From the IMG/VR virus record IMGVR_UViG_3300030090_002133, positions 8,624 to 30,625 of that record: DNA of 22,002 nt; one strand, given 5' to 3'. The DNA comes from a virus. The position numbers and the translations under genes are program-made. This document shows, one piece after another, positions 13,572 to 20,365 of the stretch (positions are counted from its first letter, which is position 1; each line of letters opens with the position of its first letter). The notes beneath the pieces were generated by a model. It searched no databases. It saw only the letters and a program-made list of their open reading frames with translations, and was not told the DNA's origin.

Positions 13572-13750
13572 AGGGGGGCCAACCAAGGAAATGCCCCCCT
13601 AACACCCTATCGGTCAAGATGTAGCGCAACTTAAACCCGAAAGATACGCAAACAATAATCAATCGATAGGATCCAGTCAATATAATAATCGCATTGGGTT
13701 AAACGCACCCCTGTCGGGGCGAGGGTGCGTTTCCCCCATTGCTTTAATTA
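13572..13750 (+). other. Intergenic region with three long hairpins
   Basis: No gene is supported between 13566 and 13769. Hairpin 1: AGGGGGGC/GCCCCCCT (13572-13579 with 13593-13600), whose 13-nt loop is identical to the ribosome-binding region at 12267-12279. Long-range pairing: CCTATCG/CGATAGG (13606-13612 with 13664-13670). Hairpin 3: AAACGCACCC/GGGTGCGTTT (13701-13710 with 13723-13732), extended by GCATTGGG/CCCCATTGC outside. No T-tract follows on the plus strand. A structured leader for the next gene or an independent RNA is possible. Confidence 0.55.
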
Positions 13751-13769
13751 TCTAATGGAGATTTAAGTT

Positions 13770-13982
13770 ATGGATAAAGATAAGTTAGATACTTTAAATA
13801 TGTTAGTGCGAGATTTATTGTGGGATTATGAGCGTTTAAGTACAGGTGGTCAGGAAACTCTGCATAAAATTCTTAACCTTTTAGGATATTCTGAAGTTGC
13901 TGATGAATTTACTGATAGTGAAGAATTAAACGACTTAGAAAAAATAATTAGTGCTGAACTTAAAAAAACAAAGGTTAGTTAA
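13770..13982 (+). CDS. Small acidic hypothetical protein
   Basis: This 70-residue protein starts MDKDKLDTLNMLVRDLLWDY and is acidic and helical throughout, ending in SAELKKTKVS. No family is recognised. The ATG follows the 13701-13732 hairpin by 37 nt and has GGAG about 10 nt upstream. It joins the next gene with no gap (TAA then ATG), so the two are co-translated. An adaptor or inhibitor role would fit its charge and size, but nothing specific supports this. Confidence 0.7.
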   Translation: MDKDKLDTLNMLVRDLLWDYERLSTGGQETLHKILNLLGYSEVADEFTDSEELNDLEKIISAELKKTKVS

Positions 13983-14255
13983 ATGACAGAACAAGTATCA
14001 TTTCAATATGAATTACCCAATGGGCAAGTCTTATATGTAGTTGCTGAAGTAGATCCCGGAGAAAGACCAGAGAAAGCACCGGGTATAGACCCTGGTATCG
14101 ATGGCCGTGTCGAGATTACTCAATGTTTAATAAATGATCTTAACAATTTAAATAACTATGAATCTATTCAGGTTCAAATGGGTGACAAAGGTAAACCTGT
14201 TTCATTAATTGATATACTGGAGGAAAGAGCATGGGACGCATACGATCAAAGATAA
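13983..14255 (+). CDS. Hypothetical early protein
   Basis: This 90-residue acidic protein has a beta-rich start (MTEQVSFQYELPNGQVLYVV), a Pro/Gly-rich middle (PEKAPGIDPGIDGRVE) and a helical C-terminus (LIDILEERAWDAYDQR). No family is recognised with confidence. It starts immediately after the previous stop. Its 3' end overlaps the zinc-finger gene by 25 nt, which places that gene's ribosome binding site inside this coding region. The compact spacing points to one early operon from 13770 to 16071. Confidence 0.72.
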   Translation: MTEQVSFQYELPNGQVLYVVAEVDPGERPEKAPGIDPGIDGRVEITQCLINDLNNLNNYESIQVQMGDKGKPVSLIDILEERAWDAYDQR

Positions 14256-14413
14256 TTTGCCAAGCATGTCACGGCAATGGATATATAAAAAGTTCACCAA
14301 GTTTTGATAGTTCTTTGGAAATAATTATTCAATGTATTCGATGTGATTCTCAAGGAGAACTCACACCTGAACAACAAAGAAGAAATATAATTATTAATCC
14401 GGTGACAGCTTGA
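14231..14413 (+). CDS. DnaJ-like double zinc-finger protein
   Basis: This 60-residue protein carries two CxxCxxxG motifs, CQACHGNGY (Cys10, Cys13) and CIRCDSQGE (Cys35, Cys38), as in the zinc-binding centre of DnaJ and in many small phage proteins. The four cysteines should bind one zinc ion. A very good GGAGG lies 7 nt before the ATG. Small proteins of this kind are common in marine phages and have no settled function; protein or nucleic-acid binding is likely. It overlaps the previous gene by 25 nt. Confidence 0.8.
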   Translation: MGRIRSKIICQACHGNGYIKSSPSFDSSLEIIIQCIRCDSQGELTPEQQRRNIIINPVTA

Positions 14414-14414
14414 A

Positions 14415-14669
14415 TTGATTATTACAAAATTTATTTCAGAAAAAGCAGTACTTGTATTCAATCATAAAAAGAAACAATTGCTTACTCCAAAAATAACCAA
14501 GCAATACAATCAAAAAAATTTCTGGAAGCTAATGCACAAGGCTAGGGCTGAATGCATTAATGACAATATACCCTATCGTGTAACTCAAATAGAAGGAAAC
14601 TCTAATGAAGATAATAGAACTACCACTAAATCAGATAAAATCAACAAGCTTAAATCCACGAAAAAATAA
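14415..14669 (+). CDS. Hypothetical basic protein, TTG start
   Basis: The frame begins with TTG at 14415, 1 nt after the previous stop, with a GGTG about 10 nt upstream; no ATG is available nearby. The 84-residue protein reads MIITKFISEKAVLVFNHKKK, then KNFWKLMHKARAECINDNIP, and ends in a Lys/Thr-rich tail. The last 65 nt overlap the ParB-like gene in another frame. No family is recognised. The protein-like composition up to about residue 60 supports a real gene, though the tail may be neutral overprint. Confidence 0.6.
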   Translation: MIITKFISEKAVLVFNHKKKQLLTPKITKQYNQKNFWKLMHKARAECINDNIPYRVTQIEGNSNEDNRTTTKSDKINKLKSTKK

Positions 14670-16071
14670 TAAAGGTGGTCGAGGATTCGAAGAACTTGTT
14701 GCTAATATCAAAGCTAATGGAATACTCCAGCCTCCAGGTGTACGCAAAAATGGTGATGGCCGACATGAAATAGTGTGGGGCAATCGTCGTGTAGAAGCTG
14801 CTCGAGAATTAAAACTAAAATCTATACCCGTAAGCTTAGTTGAAATGGATGATATAAATGCACATGAATGTGCCTTGTCCGAGAACGCAGTTCGTGAAGA
14901 CATGGATGCAATGGATGAATGTGTAGCTTTTCAAAAGATGTTAAATAATGGAAGAAGTGTTACTGATATAGTAGAACGCTTTGGTGTTTCAGCATCAGTT
15001 GTAAATCAAAGACTAAAACTAGGTCAGTTAGATCAATGCATAATTGATAGCTATCATGCTGGGATAATAAACATTGAGCAATGCATGGCATTTACATTAC
15101 ACACAAAAGAAAAGCAAAAAGAAATAATTAAAGGCGATCACTTGCAAAGCTGGTATATACGCAACCTAGCTTTAGATACTAAAATTAATATGGAAAAAGC
15201 TTTATTTAAAAATTCTGATTACAAAGGTTCTATTGTTATGGATTTGTTTTCAGAAGATGTAGAATATTTTGCTGAAGACTATGATGAGTTTATGACATTG
15301 CAACGAATTGAATGTGACAAACTAAGAAATAAATACCTTAAAGACGGCTGGAGTTTTGTAGAAATACAAGAACAATCATTTGATGATCGTTTTAATCAAA
15401 TTGAACAAATATTAAATAAACCAGTAACACAATTATATTATAGTTTTACTGATGAAGATCGTGAACTCAATTCAAAAATAAATAAATCTGAATGTGGTGT
15501 TGTTATAATTTTATATAGTGATGGTTCTGTTAATAGCAAAGGTGCTTTCAAATTCACTGGCAATGAAATAGTGGATACTGAAACTGGTGAGATTATTGAA
15601 GAAAAAGATCAAGAAGATCCAACTGATTTTAATAAACTAACTGGTCCACAGTCTCAAGCAATAGCTGAATCTGCTTATTTAATGTTTGTTGAAAATGCTT
15701 CATTAATAGAATCAATTGCATATCTTTTGAAATGGGAACTTGATAAAGACTATTCAAAAATAATTAAAAACAATGATGCTGATTTACTTACAAAACATAT
15801 TAAAGCTATATGTGCTCGTAGATTTCCAAAGATTGGTATCGATACAGCATACAGTACATTGATGAAGAAAAATAAATGGGACTTGTCAAAACATTTTACT
15901 CCAGATGAAAAGTTTATTAAAAGCTACAGCCAGCCAAAGCTAAAAGCATTAGCTAAATATCTTGGTGTAAAGTTAGAAGATAACAGTAAGAAATCTACTA
16001 AAGTAGCTATGTTGGTTAAAGCTTTTAAAGAAGGTAAAGGTAAAGCTAAGTCATGGCTACCAAAGATTTAG
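14605..16071 (+). CDS. ParB-like DNA-binding protein
   Basis: This 488-residue protein has a clear ParB/Spo0J N-terminal domain: SLNPRKN (15-21), GILQPPGVR (39-47), WGNRRVEAARELK (58-70, the GERR-type box) and ENAVREDM (93-100). A helix-turn-helix follows (SVTDIVERFGVSASVVNQRL, about 118-137). The long C-terminal half is acidic then basic at the end (KAFKEGKGKAKSW). No ParA is visible, so it may be a transcription regulator, a CTP-dependent clamp used in replication, or a ParB-type nuclease rather than part of a partition pair. The AAGGAAA before the ATG is convincing. It ends convergent with, and 26 nt into, the minus-strand gene at 16046. Confidence 0.85.
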   Translation: MKIIELPLNQIKSTSLNPRKNNKGGRGFEELVANIKANGILQPPGVRKNGDGRHEIVWGNRRVEAARELKLKSIPVSLVEMDDINAHECALSENAVREDMDAMDECVAFQKMLNNGRSVTDIVERFGVSASVVNQRLKLGQLDQCIIDSYHAGIINIEQCMAFTLHTKEKQKEIIKGDHLQSWYIRNLALDTKINMEKALFKNSDYKGSIVMDLFSEDVEYFAEDYDEFMTLQRIECDKLRNKYLKDGWSFVEIQEQSFDDRFNQIEQILNKPVTQLYYSFTDEDRELNSKINKSECGVVIILYSDGSVNSKGAFKFTGNEIVDTETGEIIEEKDQEDPTDFNKLTGPQSQAIAESAYLMFVENASLIESIAYLLKWELDKDYSKIIKNNDADLLTKHIKAICARRFPKIGIDTAYSTLMKKNKWDLSKHFTPDEKFIKSYSQPKLKALAKYLGVKLEDNSKKSTKVAMLVKAFKEGKGKAKSWLPKI

Positions 16072-16297
16072 CTTTCATAGCATTAAGTTTTATCTCGGCT
16101 GTGCATCGTTTCCAATAATCTTTGTTAATATAACTACGTAGTTCAGATGGTTTTGGAAACCATTTAAGATTCATTCTACAAGTACGCATCATATCTATGA
16201 TTGCATCTAATGGAAGATCTTCAATAGCTTCAAGATAAAATTCTACTATTCGGTTCCAGTTATTGGGCATGCCATATAATTCCAGGGTCTGCTCCAT
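16046..16297 (-). CDS. Replication loader-like small protein
   Basis: The ATG at 16297 has AAGGGG 8 nt upstream and gives 83 residues: MEQTLELYGMPNNWNRIVEF, then YLEAIEDLPLDAII and WFPKPSELRSYI. The DLP plus WFPxxSELR pattern occurs in small phage proteins encoded next to replication initiators, some regarded as helicase-loader-like. The frame is open upstream to 16741 and the stretch just before the ATG also looks protein-like (QIDTLLYEVKILNEP), so a non-ATG start near 16390 remains possible. It follows the initiator gene in the same direction. Function is inferred from motif and neighbour. Confidence 0.6.
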   Translation of the reverse strand: MEQTLELYGMPNNWNRIVEFYLEAIEDLPLDAIIDMMRTCRMNLKWFPKPSELRSYINKDYWKRCTAEIKLNAMKAKSLVAMT

Positions 16298-16391
16298 AAC
16301 TGTAACCCCTTGTTCAATCTGACATGGTTCATTTAATATTTTTACTTCGTATAGTAATGTGTCTATTTGTGACGACGTTATATAAATTGAA

Positions 16392-17093
16392 TCAGTTGGA
16401 CGCCAATCGTTTATCCAATGCGGAACGGAAACCAGCTTGCCTTTCTTGGCGAGCTTGTTCGCCTCGAGCAAAACCATATCCCTTTCTTTCTGGCCTGTTA
16501 TCATTAAGCTTTTGATCTTGAAGCTTTGCGACATTTTTCCAGTCGATTGCATTGTTGATCCAATTACGGAATGATTTATTCCAATCTGATCGCTCTGCTC
16601 TATGACCAGACTTTTTCCAATAGTATTCACAAAATTTTCTGAATTGTTCTGTTGTAACTTGTTGTCCGACAATGGCGTTAGACCATGTAATTGTTTCTTC
16701 GTTAAGCTGGAAATTGACTGGAAGTCTTTCTGTTTTTTCATTTGCTACATCCTTGTTTTCAATAGGTTTTACTTGGTTATTTGATGGAGCTATATTCTCC
16801 ATCCATTTATGAACTGGAAACCTGTATATATTCGGCTGTCCTATTTGTATTGATTGTGTATTAATTAATTCATGATGTTCAAGTTCAGATAATGCACGTT
16901 GAAATGTTCTTAATTGTACACCAATACGTTGGCACATTTCATTTTGTTTTAATGTTACTTCTCCTTTATCCGTACTAGCAGAACACATCATAGCATAAAT
17001 TAACTTTGCATTAGCTGAAACATTAGGTTGTTCAAGCAACCAGTTTGGTATAAACGCACCTGACCAATGCTTGTTTGGAATTATCATTTTCAT
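16392..17093 (-). CDS. Winged-helix replication initiator-like protein
   Basis: This 233-residue protein starts with a winged helix domain: NVSANAKLIYAMMCSAS (24-40) and EMCQRIGVQLRTFQRALSEL (52-71), then a wing. A Pro/Asn linker leads to a C-terminal domain with FRKFCEYYWKKSG and RSDWNKSFRNWINNA (about 151-182), a motif widely shared by phage replication proteins that bind DNA and recruit helicase. AGAGGTG precedes the ATG by 4 nt and the start overlaps the upstream stop as ATGA. The origin it recognises may lie in one of the palindromic regions (17717-17771 or 11243-11347); this is inference. Confidence 0.8.
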   Translation of the reverse strand: MKMIIPNKHWSGAFIPNWLLEQPNVSANAKLIYAMMCSASTDKGEVTLKQNEMCQRIGVQLRTFQRALSELEHHELINTQSIQIGQPNIYRFPVHKWMENIAPSNNQVKPIENKDVANEKTERLPVNFQLNEETITWSNAIVGQQVTTEQFRKFCEYYWKKSGHRAERSDWNKSFRNWINNAIDWKNVAKLQDQKLNDNRPERKGYGFARGEQARQERQAGFRSALDKRLASN

Positions 17094-17401
17094 AATACAC
17101 CTCTTGATAGTTTTTGTACTACAAGAAATGGTTTATTATCTGCTTTAATTATTAAAGCATCGATGTTTGGATATTCATCTATCCATTTATATAATTGTTT
17201 AAAACCATTTGATCGGCATTTAACTTCAATGCGACAATCAATGTCCTGATCTTTATCTAATATTTCAAGATCATATGAATCTTGTGAACCAAGTTGCCCT
17301 ATTTTTTTATCAACACGACGAGCATCATAGCCCAAAGATATTAATTCTTTTACTAGATTTCTTTCAGTACGTGAACCTTTATCACGACTAAGTTTTGACA
17401 T
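17090..17401 (-). CDS. Holliday junction resolvase-like (Hjc-type) nuclease
   Basis: This 103-residue protein has the Hjc-like PD-(D/E)XK layout: SRDKGSRTERNLVKEL with Glu13, GYDARRVDKK, then SYDLEI (Asp44) and RIEVKCRS (Glu59, Lys61). These are the expected metal-binding and catalytic residues, all present. It would resolve branched DNA made during recombination-dependent replication. A strong AAAGGAG lies 6 nt before the ATG. It sits between the XRE regulator and the replication initiator, with overlap to the latter, so the three genes form one leftward operon. Confidence 0.85.
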   Translation of the reverse strand: MSKLSRDKGSRTERNLVKELISLGYDARRVDKKIGQLGSQDSYDLEILDKDQDIDCRIEVKCRSNGFKQLYKWIDEYPNIDALIIKADNKPFLVVQKLSRGVL

Positions 17402-17404
17402 GCG

Positions 17405-17668
17405 CTACTCCTTTGTTTTTTTTAGGGTGACAGTATATCCTAATGCTTCAGCCCATACAAATAAAGCAAAGGCTGATGGTGTTCGATCTCCACATTCCCA
17501 ACGACTAACTAAACTATCCGTATAACCTATTTCATCATTTAGTTTGGTCTGTGTTAATTGTTGTTTTTTTCTCTCAGCTATTAACTGGTCAATTAATGGT
17601 TTCAATTTTGTTTCTGTATATAATTTTCGTTTTTTCCAGGAACGGCAAAGAGTATTCCTTTTTGTCAT
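17405..17668 (-). CDS. XRE/Cro-CI-type transcription regulator
   Basis: This 87-residue protein has a basic N-terminal arm (TKRNTLCRSWKKRKLY), a helix leading into RKKQQLTQTKLNDEIG and YTDSLVSRWECGDRTPS (34-65), a standard XRE helix-turn-helix, and a short helical end. It lacks a C-terminal peptidase domain, so it is Cro-like or a short repressor. It is the first gene of the leftward replication operon and faces the divergent region with the 17717-17771 hairpin, the natural place for its operators. No good ribosome binding site is visible upstream of the ATG. Confidence 0.85.
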   Translation of the reverse strand: MTKRNTLCRSWKKRKLYTETKLKPLIDQLIAERKKQQLTQTKLNDEIGYTDSLVSRWECGDRTPSAFALFVWAEALGYTVTLKKTKE

Positions 17669-17716
17669 ATATAATTAATACAAAAAAAATAATCTAAATA
17701 AAAGTATAAAGTAAAT

Positions 17717-17771
17717 ATCGTTTATTAATTACCGCCCCTCCCCTTCATAGGGGGCGGTAATTAATAACGAT
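17717..17771. promoter_or_regulatory. Long perfect hairpin in the divergent control region
   Basis: Arms 17717-17738 and 17751-17771 pair over 21 bp with one bulged T and a 12-nt loop (17739-17750). The outer part is AT-rich (TTATTAATTA) and the inner part is GC-rich (CCGCCCC/GGGGCGG). It lies between divergent operons led by the XRE gene and the 17841 gene, so it does not end a gene. It could be an operator, a bidirectional attenuator, or an origin hairpin for the nearby initiator protein. Confidence 0.75.
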
Positions 17772-17776
17772 TATTC

Positions 17777-17805
17777 TTGCATAATATCTAATAAAATACT
17801 ATATT
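17777..17805 (+). promoter_or_regulatory. Candidate early rightward promoter
   Basis: TTGCAT (17777-17782) and TATATT (17800-17805) are separated by 17 nt, just after the hairpin and about 35 nt before the first gene of the recombination operon. The -10 is good and the -35 only partial. Confidence 0.35.
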
Positions 17806-17840
17806 CATTAATGGTCATAAATAGTCAGGAGTATTTAAAT

Positions 17841-18092
17841 ATGTCCAGAATCAAGGATCTTGTAATAGAAGAATTAGAAAACCGAGAAGAACTAGCTGGT
17901 TTATTAGAAGAATCAGAAGATCTTAAAAAGAAACTAAAACTCATACAATCTGAGTTAAGAGCGTCTACAAAAAATATAAATACATTACTCAAACGAATAA
18001 GAAACAATGAGAAATGTGCTGATGCCAAAGTGTTTGCGGATGCAATACAAGAACACGTAGACGGATTAACAGATGTAAATGAGTTAACATAA
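17841..18092 (+). CDS. Small coiled-coil protein heading the recombination operon
   Basis: The ATG at 17841 is chosen for its AGGAG 9 nt upstream; the frame is open to 17811 without a ribosome binding site. The 83-residue protein MSRIKDLVIEELENREELAG continues with a heptad-rich helix (about 12-50) and then a short domain with NNEKCADAKVFADAIQEHVD. No family is recognised. Its stop overlaps the exonuclease start as TAATG, so it is co-translated and may be a cofactor or regulator of that enzyme; this is inference. Confidence 0.75.
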   Translation: MSRIKDLVIEELENREELAGLLEESEDLKKKLKLIQSELRASTKNINTLLKRIRNNEKCADAKVFADAIQEHVDGLTDVNELT

Positions 18093-18946
18093 TGAACAAA
18101 CCTAGCAGACTATTATCAATTGGTGCATCTGAAATTAATACACTAATGAATGGATCTGAAGCAGAAATCCATGAACTGTGGCTAATCAAAACAAAACAGA
18201 AAAAAGAACCAGACTTAACTAATCCAAAAGAATGTGACAACTGGTTTCAAGTTATGCTTGGTACATTGACTGAAAGCTTAAACCTAACAGCTTTTGAATA
18301 TAACTTTCCAGATCTAAATGTAAGATTAAATACAGAAGCGTATGCTTACAAAAATAAATCTTTTATTACAGCGACACCAGATGCATTAATATATGATAAA
18401 AATGAAAACCTTATTGCTGTTATTGATGCTAAACATACGCATCCTTTTAATGGTAATTACAATAACAAAGAAGAAAGAGTAGCTACAACTTACTATTGGC
18501 AGATGCAACAGCAGATGCTTTGTCTAGGTGTAGACAAATATTACATATCTCCAATCTACGGAAACTCCCATGGTGATGTGATTGAAGGGAGAGCCAGCTC
18601 GTCCGATCAACTCAAACTAATCGGACGGGCTGAATGGTTCTGGGATCATGTAGAAAACATGAAAGAGCCACCTGTAACAGAACCTATAAAAGCTGTAGTG
18701 CCTTCAGAATATAGAAGCATAAAATTATCTGAGACAAACTTTGCAAGTGAAATATCAGAACATGTAAATGTATGGCTGGATAATAAAGACAACGTTAACA
18801 AATTCAAAGAAGCAGACAAACAAATAAAACAACTTATTCCTGATGATGTAAATCATGCTAGTGATTATGGCATTGTCATTACAAGATCTAAACCATCTAA
18901 AACAAGAGCCAATGGTTCATTAACAATCAAGGAAAAGAGGGAATAA
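18092..18946 (+). CDS. YqaJ-type viral recombinase / 5'-3' exonuclease
   Basis: This 284-residue protein fits the YqaJ (lambda exonuclease-like) family. It has GASEINTLMNG (11-21), LGTLTES with Glu61, TPDALIY (Asp97), the catalytic strand VIDAKH (Asp112, Lys114) and a QMQQQM helix (137-142). The usual ExK here is DxK, a conservative change within PD-(D/E)XK enzymes. It would resect DNA ends to feed the annealing protein encoded two genes downstream. Residues 217-223 (FASEISE) are encoded by the same 22 nt that recur near the start of the annealing protein gene. TAATG overlaps join it to both neighbours. Confidence 0.87.
   Translation: MNKPSRLLSIGASEINTLMNGSEAEIHELWLIKTKQKKEPDLTNPKECDNWFQVMLGTLTESLNLTAFEYNFPDLNVRLNTEAYAYKNKSFITATPDALIYDKNENLIAVIDAKHTHPFNGNYNNKEERVATTYYWQMQQQMLCLGVDKYYISPIYGNSHGDVIEGRASSSDQLKLIGRAEWFWDHVENMKEPPVTEPIKAVVPSEYRSIKLSETNFASEISEHVNVWLDNKDNVNKFKEADKQIKQLIPDDVNHASDYGIVITRSKPSKTRANGSLTIKEKRE
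18740..18761 (+). repeat. 22-nt direct repeat, copy 1 (inside exonuclease gene)
   Basis: Identical to 19245-19266 over 22 nt and in the same frame, both encoding FASEISE. Flanks are also partly similar (an A-rich stretch before, xTGT after). Confidence 0.9.
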
Positions 18947-19224
18947 TGAGCGATAAATTAAAAAAAGAATGGTGGGAATTCCACCAGAAGAATCCAGAAG
19001 TCTGGGAACTTTTTGCTAAATTTACACAAGATGTGATTGACATGGGTCACAAACATTATTCAGCAAAAGCTATCTTCGAACGCATACGCTGGCACACTGA
19101 TGTAGAAACGAAAGGTTCTAAGTTCAAATTACAAAACAACCACACCGCATACTACGCCAGGTACTTTATGTCTTTAAGTCCAATGCATGAAGGATTCTTT
19201 AGAACAAGGGAGATTAATAAATAA
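18946..19224 (+). CDS. Conserved phage protein of unknown function
   Basis: This 92-residue protein has strong sequence patterns I recognise from many phages: WWEFHQKNPEVWELFAKF (9-26), HYSAKAIFERIRWHTDVET (37-55), NNHTAYYARYFM (64-75) and a GFFRTR end. It is usually encoded among recombination or nuclease genes. No activity is established that I know of. The conserved Tyr/Arg cluster suggests nucleic-acid contact. It overlaps the exonuclease stop and the annealing-protein start by single bases, so it belongs to the same translationally coupled operon. Confidence 0.8.
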   Translation: MSDKLKKEWWEFHQKNPEVWELFAKFTQDVIDMGHKHYSAKAIFERIRWHTDVETKGSKFKLQNNHTAYYARYFMSLSPMHEGFFRTREINK

Positions 19225-19928
19225 TGGCTAACCAAAAACAAAAATTTGCAAGTGAAATATCAGAACCTGTGAGCATCTTTGATAACCTACAAACAACAGA
19301 TTATGAAGATCATATAGAAGAAAAAGGAGACTACAAATATCTTTCATGGGCTTGGGCATGGACATATGTAAAACAAAAATATCCAGATGCTAACTTTATT
19401 AAACATACATTTGAAAACGAATTGCCTTATATCAAAGATGATGAAGGCTACGCTTTTGTAAAAGTTACAGTAACTATACAAGAACTATCACATACTGAAA
19501 TTTTTGCAGTAATGAATAATGTAAACAAACCTATCAAAAATCCTACTTCCACACAGATAAATGTCTCTTTGCAAAGAGCATTAGTTAAAGCATTAGCTTA
19601 TCACGGACTTGGCTTACCCCTATATGGTGGCGAAGACCTACCCGAAGAAGTAGCTAAAGCAAAAACAAAAGAAAAGAAAGAGCAAACAAAAAAAGAAGAA
19701 GATAAAGAATATCTAAAATTAAGTGAAGATATAAAAACAAAATATGATTGTGCTTTAGATGATCTAACAAAAATTGAAACAAAAAAACATTTAGAACAAT
19801 ATATGACTTCAGTCGAAAACTTTTACACAACATTAAAAAAACATTACCCAGCATTAGCTGAAAAATTAGTTAATGAATTTAAACAAGTAGAAGATAAAGT
19901 AAACAAACAGAAAGAAAAGGCAGCGTAA
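19224..19928 (+). CDS. Single-strand annealing protein, DUF1071 type
   Basis: This 234-residue protein carries the signature of DUF1071-type annealing proteins: YLSWAWAWTYVKQKYPDANF (39-58), ENELPYIKDDEGYAFVKV (64-81), a central NVSLQRALVKALAYHGLGLP (113-132) and GGEDLP (135-140). A long Lys/Glu-rich helical C-terminus (141-234) follows. It would coat single strands produced by the YqaJ exonuclease and anneal them, working with the SSB encoded next. The N-terminal FASEISE (8-14) duplicates a segment in the exonuclease at the DNA level. Overlapping start/stop junctions on both sides show tight coupling. Confidence 0.85.
   Translation: MANQKQKFASEISEPVSIFDNLQTTDYEDHIEEKGDYKYLSWAWAWTYVKQKYPDANFIKHTFENELPYIKDDEGYAFVKVTVTIQELSHTEIFAVMNNVNKPIKNPTSTQINVSLQRALVKALAYHGLGLPLYGGEDLPEEVAKAKTKEKKEQTKKEEDKEYLKLSEDIKTKYDCALDDLTKIETKKHLEQYMTSVENFYTTLKKHYPALAEKLVNEFKQVEDKVNKQKEKAA
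19245..19266 (+). repeat. 22-nt direct repeat, copy 2 (inside annealing-protein gene)
   Basis: Second copy of the repeat at 18740-18761, 505 nt downstream, encoding residues 8-14 of the annealing protein. Confidence 0.9.
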
Positions 19929-20365
19929 TGAGTCAAGATATGAATATGTGTGTAGTCTTAGGTAATGTCGGAAGAGATGCCGAGATAAAAGAATTTGCCA
20001 ATGGTGGCAAAGTAGCTAACTTTTCTGTTGCTACCAAAGAAAGTTGGAAAGATAAAAATACAGGAGAATGGGTAGATAAAACTCAATGGCATAATATTGT
20101 AGCTAAGGGAAGCTATCTTGTTGGTGTCTGTGAACGCAAAGTTAAAAAAGGTTCTCGTGTCTGGGTGATGGGCAACATAGAAACAAGAGATTACAAAAAT
20201 CAATCAGGCGATACAGTTTACAGAACAGAAATTATTGCAAAAGAATTTGGGGGCAGAATTGAAGTGCAACTTTCTAATAAACTTGTACAAGAAGACAATG
20301 ACAATACAAATGAAAATCCTTTTGCAACAAAAGAACCGCCTAAAGATGATGTAATTCCGTTTTAA
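19928..20365 (+). CDS. ssb: Single-stranded DNA-binding protein
   Basis: This 145-residue protein has the bacterial SSB OB-fold: VVLGNVGRDAEIKEF (9-23), VANFSVATKESWKD (29-42), DKTQWHNIVAKG (50-61), VKKGSRVWVMGNIETRDYK (72-90) and YRTEIIAKEFGG. A short acidic linker leads to the tip DDVIPF, the motif that recruits partner proteins. It follows the annealing protein with a 1-nt overlap, and the set exonuclease, annealing protein and SSB is a complete phage recombination module. Confidence 0.95.
   Translation: MSQDMNMCVVLGNVGRDAEIKEFANGGKVANFSVATKESWKDKNTGEWVDKTQWHNIVAKGSYLVGVCERKVKKGSRVWVMGNIETRDYKNQSGDTVYRTEIIAKEFGGRIEVQLSNKLVQEDNDNTNENPFATKEPPKDDVIPF

Noticed and set aside
13572-13600. Leftward intrinsic terminator from the G/C hairpin with a T-rich stretch on the minus strand
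   Set aside because: No leftward gene lies upstream of it in this region, so a terminator role on that strand has nothing to act on.
16298-16741. Full 231-codon minus-strand frame from 16741
   Set aside because: Most of it lies antiphase within the well-supported initiator gene; only the part after about 16391 can be real.
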